From contig CM075649.1 in assembly GCA_037953625.1 (NCBI GenBank), positions 107,389,290 to 107,453,289 of the forward strand: a DNA stretch of 64,000 nt. The letters are read 5' to 3'. Positions within the stretch are counted from its first letter, which is position 1, and every line of letters starts with the position of its first letter. Below the pieces are notes generated by a model. It was not told the DNA's origin. It searched no databases and saw nothing but the letters and a program-made list of their open reading frames with translations. This DNA comes from Crotalaria pallida. Lineage: Eukaryota > Streptophyta > Magnoliopsida > Fabales > Fabaceae. Made by a program: the position numbers and the translations under genes. Below, one piece after another: positions 55,898 through 64,000 of this stretch.

Positions 55898-58043
55898 CCT
55901 CACAGGCTCGCATCGATGCCGATACGCCTTCTCAGGCCCGCATCGGACTTTCATCTTTCCTTTTCAATCGACACGCCCTCACAGGCTCGCATCGATGCTG
56001 ATACGCCTTCACAGGCCCGCATCAGATTTTTATCTTTTACCTTTCTTTCTCTTTATTTCTCTTTCTCTTTTTCTGTTTCTCAACCTCTTTTTCTGGTTTA
56101 CTGTGTTATTCTCTTTTCTCTCATTCCGCTATTTAGGGACTTATCATCACATTATTTACTTTCCACTATTTTCAATATTTCACTTTACTAGTTTATTCTT
56201 ACCTTTAATTAACTCTACCTAACTTGGTCATATGCTTTATATTTTAACTCTTGTTACTAACTCTCAATTAATTCCATTCTCTTTCTTTTCTTTTTCTTCT
56301 TCTCTTCCTTTGTTTCTTTTTCCTACATCACTCATATTTAATAATACCTAGCTAATGCATTTAGAACCAATTATATTATTTCTCTTTTTTTTCTTTCCGT
56401 TAACTCTCTTTTTCTTATTTTCCGTTTATTTCTTTCCTCTAATGGCTAATTATTCAATCACTCCATTTATTTCTATTAACCTTATTTTATCCTACTTTAG
56501 TTCTCAACTCATTCCTACACTTTCTTTATTTAATTCCGGCTCTCCATAGTTAATCTCTAATTTCTCCCTTTTCTTACTTACGCTACTCACTCGTTCTTAT
56601 AATTCCGTTTACTTATCTCTTTACTCTCATTTGTTCATTTCTAAATTTATTTCCCTATTCACCATTTCTATTCTTTTGCCACACCCTACCGATCTAATTG
56701 ATTAGTTATTCTGTTACCTATCTTTTATTCATCACTATTTGGTTTCCCTATTTACTCCATCTATCTTTCTTCATTATTAGCGGATTACTCTAAGGTTCCT
56801 TAACAATTAACATTTCCCCCGGTCCTAGTGATAGATATAACTACCCATAAATACACCCCTTAAGGACTGGTAATGAAATCCCTTACCTCAATCGGTGATA
56901 GTGAGGGGTAACCTTAATCTGGCGCTTTACTCCCCGACTCACGCTTTAGCTCGGCTCCAACTGGATCCTAAGCTTCCCCAATCCTTGATTCCAAGCACAG
57001 TGGGGACAATCGATCTCGATCACGGTGACGGTGTTGCTCTTCAACACCGGGAGGAGAGAGAGAGGGTTCACGGTGAGAGAGAGAATGGAAAAGGGAGGGG
57101 TTTATGGTTATGGTGATGGATCGGGACGGTGGGGGTGGCGGCTCACGGTGGCTGTGGTGGCCGGTGCAGTGGCGGCGGGTTGTGGTGGCCGGAGGTGAGA
57201 GGACTCAAAGCCCTAGATGAGAGAGAAAGGAACTAAGAGTCAAGAGGGGAAAGGAGGGAGAGAGAGGCGTTCATGGTGGTGGTGGCTTTGGTGGTGGCGG
57301 CTTGTGGGGCGGTGGTGGTGGCTGTTGGTGGTGGAGGGAGAAGGGCTAGAGAGAGGATGAGAGAGTGAGGGAAGGAGAGAGAAACGGGATCAAGAGGGAG
57401 GAGAGGGAGAGAAAGGATCTATGAGGAGGAGGAGGAACAAGGAGGTGGGGTGGCGGCCATGAGCTCCGGTGGTGGTGGTTGGAGGAGGTGCTGGGCGGAG
57501 AGAGAGAATGAGGGGTTGAAATGGGGGTTTCAGCCCCCAAAACATGATTTTAAAGCTGCAGGTAGCAGAATACTCGAGTATTTATGTCAATACTCGAGTG
57601 TTTTGACCCGAAATACTCGAGTATTTAACAAAATACTCGAGTAAAATGACCAGATACTGCTAGTTTGCTTTTCTATTTTTCAACTATTTTCTCCCAACTT
57701 CAAATAGCCATAACTTCTTCGTTCACCGTCGGATCTTGCTCAAATTTGAAGAGTAACTTCCTAAAAGTCATACCTTCATATCCAACGGTGAGAATTATGT
57801 TTTGAGTCTTAAATCTTTTATTTTGAATTTCCTAACGTCGGGTGTTTATAACACCGAAAAATCGATTTTTAACACTCGTCTGGTCTTCTTTAAATTTGCT
57901 TTTCGATGCCAATGCTCCTTGACTCCTCTATGGCACTCAAAGAACTCCTAATCCATAATTTTAAATCCCTTCTAGGATAATCCTTACTTCCAAATCTTAC
58001 TATTATTCTAATTATTATTAGAATTAAAATTCGGGATGTTACA
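55898..58043 (-). repeat. Element F 5' LTR, truncated
   Basis: Collinear with 48010-50141 of the other LTR, beginning in the 79-bp repeats. It lacks the last 0.87 kb of the LTR in element sense. All four ACTCGAGT words (57570-57645) are intact here. Confidence 0.88.
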
Positions 58044-58048
58044 TTATA

Positions 58049-58259
58049 CACTTTCAGGTCTGTACGAAATACTCGAGTGTTTTCAAATATACTCGAGTGT
58101 TTATTTAAAAATTCAAATTTCCAAACAGCTACTTATAATACTCGAGTCTTACCTAAAATACTCGAGTGTTTTTGCTAAAATAGGAAAAATTAACTATTTT
58201 AATGATACTAATATTGATAAAATACTTTTATTTCATATGTTAAAATATAGGACCTTACA
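58049..58259 (-). repeat. Element B 5' LTR, segment 1 (LTR start)
   Basis: In element sense starts TGTAAGGTCC at 58259. It contains four ACTCGAGT words (58070-58170), upstream of the TATA box located in segment 2. Confidence 0.8.
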
Positions 58260-58264
58260 GTGTT

Positions 58265-60140
58265 AACTAAAAACTCATTGTTCGTTAGATTTGTATCAGT
58301 GACCGGAGCGGGCTCGGTTCTCTGTTTCCCAGCATTTCTATCATCTGGTGACCTACTTCTTTGGTGTTTGGACTTAACTAGTGAATGGGATCTATTCCTT
58401 CCTCTACGTCCTGCTGCATCTCTGACGTATTGTTGTAGCTTTCCATCTCTGATCATTTCTTCGATCAGATCCCTCAACCAAATGCATTCATCAGTTGTAT
58501 GTCCATATCCCTTGTGAAAGTCGCAATATTTTGACCTATCACGTTGTGCGCCCTTTCTCAAAGACGAAGGTCTTTGGGCAGAGCGTAAGTCGGTCTGCAT
58601 TGTTTCTCGAAGAATTTGACTCCTGGGAACGGTTAGAGGAGTGTAATCCTGATACCTGTTCTTTGGAGGAGGCCTTCGGTCCCGATCGCTTCTGTCCTGT
58701 CTTTTAGCGAAACGTTCGTCACGTTTCTGTTTGTTCTGATTTTGGGGGTCGGTTCGTTGTCGATCCTCTCTGAATTTCTGTCCCTTGTGGAATTCCTCCA
58801 AATTGATGAATTTATTTGACCTCTGTCTGAGCTCGGCCATGTCTTTTGGGGGTTTTCCGATTAGCGACTTTCTGAAATCTCCAGGCTGCAAACCTTGCGT
58901 GAAGAATAACACCGCGACGCCAGGTTCCAGCCGAGGGACTGAACTAGCCTCAGTATGAAAACGTGACAGATAATCTTTCAAAGGCTCATCATGCTTTTGG
59001 GTAACTGCCGCCAACGTGTGATCGAATTTTGGTTGGATACAACTGGCAGTATATCTATTTAAAAAGACTCGCTTTATCTCTTCCCACGAATTGATAGAAT
59101 TGGGAGGGAGTGATGAGTACCAGCGCAAAACCGAGGGCTCAAGGGTCATAGAAAAGGCTCGGCACTTCATCCGATCTCCGCCGTCGTAATAATTCATTGC
59201 ACCCTCGTAAGAAACTATGTGATCAATTGGGTCTGTTAGGCCATTGTAGTGTGGAACGTTAGATGGGCCTAAGTACCCTTGAGGGGTTTCAAAATTCATG
59301 ATGTACTGGGTGAAAGGATGACCAGGGTGAAAATCACCCTGACCGTGGTCCGTGACTGGGTTATTTTGAAAATTCTGGGGTGGAGGGAGTTGCTTCACGG
59401 GGATAGGTTGTGGTTCTAACGGTTGTATGGTAGCAGGTTGGCTCTAAGAAACTCTTGCCATCGCCTGTTGTTGGAGGTCGGCAGTGGCTTGCCCTTGCCT
59501 CTCAATTAAGGCTTCTGTCGGTTGAGTATATTGATCATCTCTTGCTCCCGAGTGCGAGCAGATGCAGAGGTCGCATAGGATCTACTAGTTAAATGGGTTC
59601 AACGGGAGGTATTGTGGACGGTTCTTCCAGGGTTCAATCTAGTTCCGGGGCTTACGCTTATATGGTCAGGATTGGGTTGGACTGGCGGATTTGGGGTGCA
59701 GTGAGTATTTCTCCCCTGGAGCGCTCGGGTTCCAGTAGATCTGGCCGTATTTCGGGTAGTTGGGGCAGTGCTGCTTGAATCGCCATGGGTGGAGGGAGGT
59801 GGTGTAGGGGGAGGTGGGGGTGGCGGTGGAGGAAGTAAATTCCGTAAGGTTTGGAGTGGTTGGGGATTTGTCTCGGTTCTATGTTGGGAAGATTGTGGTG
59901 GCTGAGAGTTAGCAGGGTGGTTTTGGTTTTGTGAATTATGAGCGAGATGCGGGTTACTCCTAGTTCCAGAGTGAGATGTACGGGTGGCTGTAAATTAGTT
60001 TCACGATTCTGATTAAGAATATCTCGCAAGTCACCAACAGGTTGTGGCTGTTGATCCTCATTGTTTGCGTTCCTGGGTCTGCCATGAGTGCGGCCAATGC
60101 GATCATGGAGATCGCCAACTTGGCTCCTTGTAGTGACCAC
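58265..60140 (-). pseudogene. gag: Element A gag, frameshifted and split from pol
   Basis: From ATG 60140 the minus strand encodes a Pro/Gln-rich N-terminal part (MVTTRSQVGDLHDRIGR onward) that drifts out of frame before 59658. The main gag core follows in one frame from 59398 to 58265: YNGLTDPIDHI, MKCRAFSMTLEP, RWYSSLPPNSI, FLNRYTAS and LKDYLSRF are typical Tat-lineage capsid blocks. A basic stretch (KRDERFAKRQDRSDRDRR) and a CDFHKGYGHTTDECIWLRDL segment come next. It ends NNEFLVNT, whose continuation TIAGGFAGGG is at 15018, across element B. The product would form the virus-like particle. Confidence 0.85.
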
Positions 60141-60169
60141 GGTGGTGGTGGGAATGATATATTATTCAG

Positions 60170-60187
60170 TTCCCACAGACGACGCCA
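60170..60187 (-). promoter_or_regulatory. Element A primer binding site
   Basis: TGGCGTCGTCTGTGGGAA on the minus strand, one base after the 5' LTR end at 60189. It is not the initiator-Met site used by the inner elements. The TGGCGNCG start recalls sites of other Tat-group elements; I cannot name the tRNA with certainty. Confidence 0.7.
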
Positions 60188-60188
60188 A

Positions 60189-60766
60189 TGTCGTGTCCTT
60201 AATCGAAATCAACCTTGAAGCTATGGAAGAACTTCAGGAATGATATCAACCAAGAAGTTAATATAGGACTCTTTAGGATTTCTGTATATCCAGTTGGGAT
60301 AAACAGGTTCTCCCTAGTCAACAATGTGTGTGCTAGTGTCAACTTAGGGATGAGAAGACGTACCTTAGCCCCTATAGCATGGTGCTTCTTATAGGGGATT
60401 ACCTGTGTGTCATGGGCCCTTCTGATAAAGCTTCTGAAGAGGAAGAATTCAAGTAGGATTAGTAAAGGTTATGATAATATTACCTTCATAAATCCTGTAA
60501 GTGATAAAGCTTTATCCGATATCGTATTTATCTAACCAAGAGTCGTGGGAATCTAAGAGAAGTCGTTAAGCTTAGTGAGACTGTAAGTGATAGAGATAAG
60601 GATGAAAATCCTGTGCTCGGGATTAATCTCATAAGCGTGTAACATCTCCATAAAGCCCAGTTTGCTCGGTGTAACATTCCGACCGTAGGTCTTGTTCCAG
60701 CATCTGACTGGTCGGACCAAGGTGATTTTAGTCGGATACCGTTCGGTCTACTACAGGTCCACTACA
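60189..60766 (-). repeat. Element A 5' LTR
   Basis: 578 bp, about 15 substitutions from 6618-7195 and no indel. The duplication ACTAG follows at 60767-60771. Confidence 0.93.
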
Positions 60767-60771
60767 ACTAG

Positions 60772-62690
60772 ATGCAAAGATGTATTGAGAAAATATTATT
60801 TAATGTAATGATGCTTAATTGATTTTTTTTGGGGTTCTTAAATTCCGATTAAATGGTGTAATGAAATGTTTTGACCTCAAATGTATGCATGAGTTTAATG
60901 CATTGATGAAATATGGTTTAAAGTAATGTATAATGCATGATGCAAAGGATATTTTTCTTTTGTTTTTTTTTTAGTTTCTTTTAGGGGTATGCAAGATGTA
61001 GATTATGCCCCAGTGTTGGCTTGGTTCGTCTTGAATAACAACATGGCTTCAGTAAAAGTGTTTGAGAGGACTTAGGAAATTGTCTCAACAAAAATGTTTG
61101 AGTATAAGCTTAACCTATAGTGGAGATCATAATTTTTTTATTATTTTCGTAAAATAATAAAAAAAAAATTTGCTCCAGCATTAGCTTGATATATATTGAA
61201 TGACATCACAACCTAGTATAAGTGTTTGAGAGTACTTTGGGAATCACCTGAGTAATATTGCCCCAACGTTAGCTTTGAAAAGAGATCACACTCCATGAAT
61301 TGCCCTTATGTAATGACTTCTCATTCATTTCCTTTTATTTGACCCTAACTTTTGCCTAGGTCGCCCTTTCGGGTTTTCAACCTAGCAAGCAATTTTCTTT
61401 CTCTTCTTCTTTTTTTTATGCATATTTATTTAACAAGAAATATTAATGCAAAGATCATTTGATGTGAAAAGAGTTTGGGTGGTGATATGAAGGTGATGGT
61501 CTTCATATATGTGATGATGTATTAATTCACACATTACAAATAAGATATTTTCATCAAAATTTTCACAAGGCCAATGTAGTCGATTTTCTTTTCACCGTGG
61601 TGTGTTTCTCAAGTAAATCAATCCTCAACGAGGTCTTTTCAACTTGTAACGTGGCCAAGGGCTTTGAGGTTTTCTGTTTCAAACAAAAAGGATACGAGGC
61701 TCAAAATATTTGTGTTTCCCTTACCCTTCTAATTTCTCCATTTTTTCTTCAACCTTTTTTTTTCAAACAAATTTTATACAATTTTCAAAACTTCAAAAGG
61801 ATTTTCTAATGGTTGTAATGTGGTCATGGGTGATAATGTGGCTTATGAAAAAAATGGATATAAAGGCCCAAAATTGATATAGAGCTTAAATGAGACTCTT
61901 TCTTTGGATTTGAGTGGCTCTTAATGTGGTCTGTGCAGGTGCATTTTATCACTGATAGCACTTATTGCCTTATTGGGCTTTGCTCATCGTGGATTCCCAT
62001 CAAGCTTCTTGTACTTTTTTTTGTACTTTTTCTTTCATTACTTTGACTTCAATTTGCTTGGGATACCCGCAAGCTCTTTATTTCACTTACTTGCACTTCG
62101 ACCACAGAAACTCTCTCTTTATAATGGATTCTCATTATTGCTCGGATAAAAAATATTTTTTTTGAGGTTCTAAGAATAATTTTTTTTTGTTGAAGACCAA
62201 ATGGGGTGAACAATGGATAAAATGTATTTGGATTAATGAAAGAAAGTAATCCTCTTTGATATTTGAATAATTGACAAAAATTGTTTGAAAAACTAACCGC
62301 CCAAGGTTATATACATGTTATTGGTTAATTGAAATGATCCCCCTTTCAAAATTTCAAGGCTCAATGGGGTAACAAGGGGTATCTCCTTAGTAATTGGGAC
62401 TTGCAAAAAATGCCTTGTATCACCGGACGAACCTACTTGAGGGTCCACACCAATGATGAGTTTTAATTTTCATCATCCTCCTTCTAGTTTCAAAATTAAA
62501 CCAAATATCTTAAGTCAATGAAAGAATTAATTTTATTGATTATCATTATGTTTTTATGGAAATATGGTGACATGATTTATTCACATGATCAAAACACTAG
62601 TAAACAATTGTTAAAGAGATATTACAAAAAAAGAACACTAGTACATTAACAACCAAATCAATCATTTATAAATTTCATTCAGTCTAGAAC
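60772..62690. other. Right flank of element A, repetitive non-coding
   Basis: AT-rich. A degenerate repeat of roughly 165 bp recurs at about 61009, 61172 and 61259 (words like GCCCCAGTGTTGGCTT and GTGTTTGAGAG). The phrase TCACCGGACGAACCTACTTG occurs near 62420. Probably the remains of an older element; no coding domain found. Confidence 0.45.
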
Positions 62691-63560
62691 ACAAAGAAAG
62701 AACAAAATCAATATTACAAAAATGAAAATTAAAAGGAGAAGAAAGAAACCCTAAAATCCCAAATCTTTCTCCAAAACACAAAATTGATATTGGGAGGCCA
62801 AAATCGAGCCACATGCAAAGCTTTCGGAGTATGGATTTGAGGTGTTTGATGACTAAAATTGAATCCTTTGTTTGATCTTGATGTGATCGGGTTTTTAGGT
62901 GAGGGATATGGAGGTGGGGGATTTGGATCGTGAGGGAGAAGATGGAGAAGAAAGATTAGGAGGAGAGGAGAAGAAGACCAAACCGTGAGGAAGGGAGTGT
63001 TTGTGATGATTGAAGAAGTAGAGGAGAGGGAGAGACTGACGAGGGAGAAAAGAAGAGGGAATTGAGACAGTGAAAAGAATGCTCCTTTTAGAGAGTTCAC
63101 AGAGGCTAAAATTAATGAGTATATTCGATGTGAGTAGTTTTAAATAATAATTCTACATTAGAGTATATTGAGTAGTAGTAGGTGCTCTCGGTAATTAAAA
63201 AAGTAACCGTTTGAATCCGTTGAAATGAGAAAATAATCGTAAGAAAAATTCATCTATTAATAAGTATGTGTTGTATCAACAATTCACAACCAAAATTTCA
63301 ATTTTCTCTTTAACCAAATGGAACCCATTCAAAATCATTATAATACTTACTTCAATTTCTTACAAAAATCATTCATCTCCATCGAATAATAATTCCCCAT
63401 GTTTTCCAATTATCCCTAGTATACAAGGTAAGAATTCAAACACTTGAAATTTGTAAAATTCTCCGTATTTCCCAAATCCACATTATAACCCAAACTTTTA
63501 TGACAATCAATTTTCTATGCCATATTTTTATGTATTTTTCGTAATTTTATATATTTTTTT
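62691..63560. other. Non-coding stretch, no supported gene
   Basis: A minus-strand frame of 123 codons (62729-63100) is Ser/Leu/Pro-rich low complexity. It lies on the pyrimidine side of a purine-rich tract and has no recognised domain. I do not call it a gene. Confidence 0.4.
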
Positions 63561-63738
63561 AAGGGTTTGCTTAACCCCAATCCTGAGGGTTGAGGATAAA
63601 AAGCTAAAAGTAGTAAAGAAACCTAGGAAAACTAAGTCCACTATCACTTGAATCATTAAATGTTTAGTTTTTATATAAGAATGCACTCGATTTAGTCTCT
63701 TATCCTCAGCCTTAAGGGTTGAGGTTAAGAAAATCCTT
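63561..63738. mobile_element. MITE-like inverted repeat, 178 bp
   Basis: Terminal inverted repeats of about 39 bp at roughly 75-80% identity, AAGGGTTTGCTTAAC on the left and its imperfect complement at 63724-63738, ending in GGTTGAGGATAA/GGCTGAGGATAA inside. Flanks are T-runs, so the target duplication cannot be fixed. Confidence 0.6.
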
Positions 63739-64000
63739 TTTTAAATTAATGTTGTTGAATTATTTGTATTAATTGAATAATAATTTAATTTAATTTTTAT
63801 AATAATACATAATATAATAATAATATGTAAAAAGTAATGTGGGGTAGGATGTGAAGTCCATTCAAAAAACATGATTGGTGGGTTACTGGGGTTGGAGTAA
63901 ATTTAGAATAGAGCTATTTAGGATATAAAAAAGTGTGAGATAATATAAAAAATGCTGTTTGTAAGGTCCAGATATTTTAAATAAAATAAATATATGTTTA
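63739..64000. other. AT-rich end of window
   Basis: Poly-AT sequence with TAATAATA runs; nothing identifiable. Confidence 0.5.

Larger units (their letters stand above)
47139..58043 (-). mobile_element. Element F: LTR retrotransposon, gag remnant only, further broken
   Basis: Ends TGTAACACTC at 47139 and GGGATGTTACA at 58043, with the duplication TTATA at 47134-47138 and 58044-58048. Element sense is minus. The 3' LTR is complete (47139-50141, 3003 bp), while the 5' LTR keeps only 55898-58043. The internal region holds a purine tract next to the 3' LTR and a broken gag at 51856-52293, and no pol. A CACTA fragment, a hAT and a LINE tail occupy 52294-55897, and with them the gag start, primer site and 0.87 kb of the 5' LTR were lost. 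The LTR copies differ by roughly 1.6%. Confidence 0.85.
15024..58259 (-). mobile_element. Element B: Tekay/Del-like chromovirus LTR retrotransposon, heavily interrupted
   Basis: Bounded by TGTGACGACC at 15024 and GGACCTTACA at 58259 with the 5-bp duplication GTGTT at 15019-15023 and 58260-58264; removing it rejoins element A's gag and protease in sense. Element sense is minus. The 5' LTR is the right one, broken into 58049-58259, 46551-47138, 38993-40611 and 27187-27706 by elements F, E and C (total about 2.94 kb). The primer site is at 27170-27181, gag-pol starts at 27028 and is cut by element D at 24021, and a partial 3' LTR occupies 15024-17124. The integrase is missing. LTR comparison shows roughly 30 differences in 2.1 kb (about 1.5%). 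Confidence 0.88.
6618..60766 (-). mobile_element. Element A: Ty3/Gypsy Tat-lineage LTR retrotransposon, outer shell of the nest
   Basis: Identical-length LTRs (578 bp) lie at 6618-7195 and 60189-60766, beginning TG and ending CA, flanked by the 5-bp duplication ACTAG (6613-6617 and 60767-60771). Coding parts on the minus strand run gag (60140 to 58265), protease (from 15018), RT, RNase H, a second archaeal-type RNase H and integrase (to 11127). The second RNase H marks the Tat lineage (Tat/Retand/Ogre group). The element proper is about 10.9 kb; the other 43 kb is a later insertion at 15024-58259. Most of its genes carry frameshifts or stops. About 15 differences between the two LTRs (roughly 2.6%) make it the oldest layer of the stack. 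Confidence 0.92.

Noticed and set aside
62729..63100. 123-residue Ser/Leu/Pro frame
   Set aside because: Low complexity from a purine/pyrimidine-biased tract, no domain, no start or splice context.
1..64000. tRNA, rRNA or host protein genes
   Set aside because: None could be recognised by reading; a tRNAscan or gene search would be needed to exclude short ones.

Overview
The window looks like plant nuclear heterochromatin, most likely from a dicot. It is almost entirely transposable elements, and I found no convincing host gene, tRNA or rRNA. The plant call rests on a Tat-lineage Ty3/Gypsy element with a second RNase H, Tekay/Del-type chromoviruses with TGGTATCAGAGC primer sites, a plant L1-type LINE (DUF4283-like ORF1, zf-RVT), CACTA and hAT elements, and plant-like splice sites.

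Layout. 1-3936: a LINE in two head-to-head pieces. 4878-5813: a non-autonomous hAT with a perfect 8-bp target duplication. 6156-6531: a minisatellite. 6618-60766: one nested stack. Its outer shell is a Tat-lineage LTR element on the minus strand ('A'; 578-bp LTRs at both ends, duplication ACTAG). It carries gag at the right, pol at the left, and a spliced-looking antisense gene beyond pol. A chromovirus ('B', minus strand, duplication GTGTT, 15024-58259) sits at A's gag/protease junction. B's right-hand LTR, about 2.9 kb, is now spread over 31 kb because three elements entered it: chromovirus 'C' (27707-38987, plus, AGTCA), solo LTR 'E' (40612-46545, AACAA) and 'F' (47139-58043, minus, TTATA). 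A fourth, 'D' (17129-24020, plus), landed in B's pol; a later deletion removed B's integrase, the start of B's left LTR and most of D's left LTR. F was in turn broken by a CACTA fragment (itself hit by a small hAT, duplication CATTCTGT) and carries a LINE tail. 60772-64000 is the other flank of A, with a small MITE-like inverted repeat.

Relative ages counted by eye from LTR pairs agree with the nesting: A about 2.6%, B and F about 1.5%, C about 0.5% divergence.

The most interesting signal is inside the long LTRs of B and C. Both encode, in the sense of the element, a small protein with a shared core of about 50 residues (30 of 51 identical, 18 of those 30 using different codons). In C the LTR looks like a complete small gene: TATA box, a leader of about 240 nt with no ATG, a good splice donor, an intron of 1.67 kb, and an acceptor directly before the start codon. 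The LTRs of B, C and F also share clusters of the palindrome ACTCGAGT, upstream of the putative transcription start and, in B and C, within the putative intron. All assignments come from reading the sequence; no database search was made.
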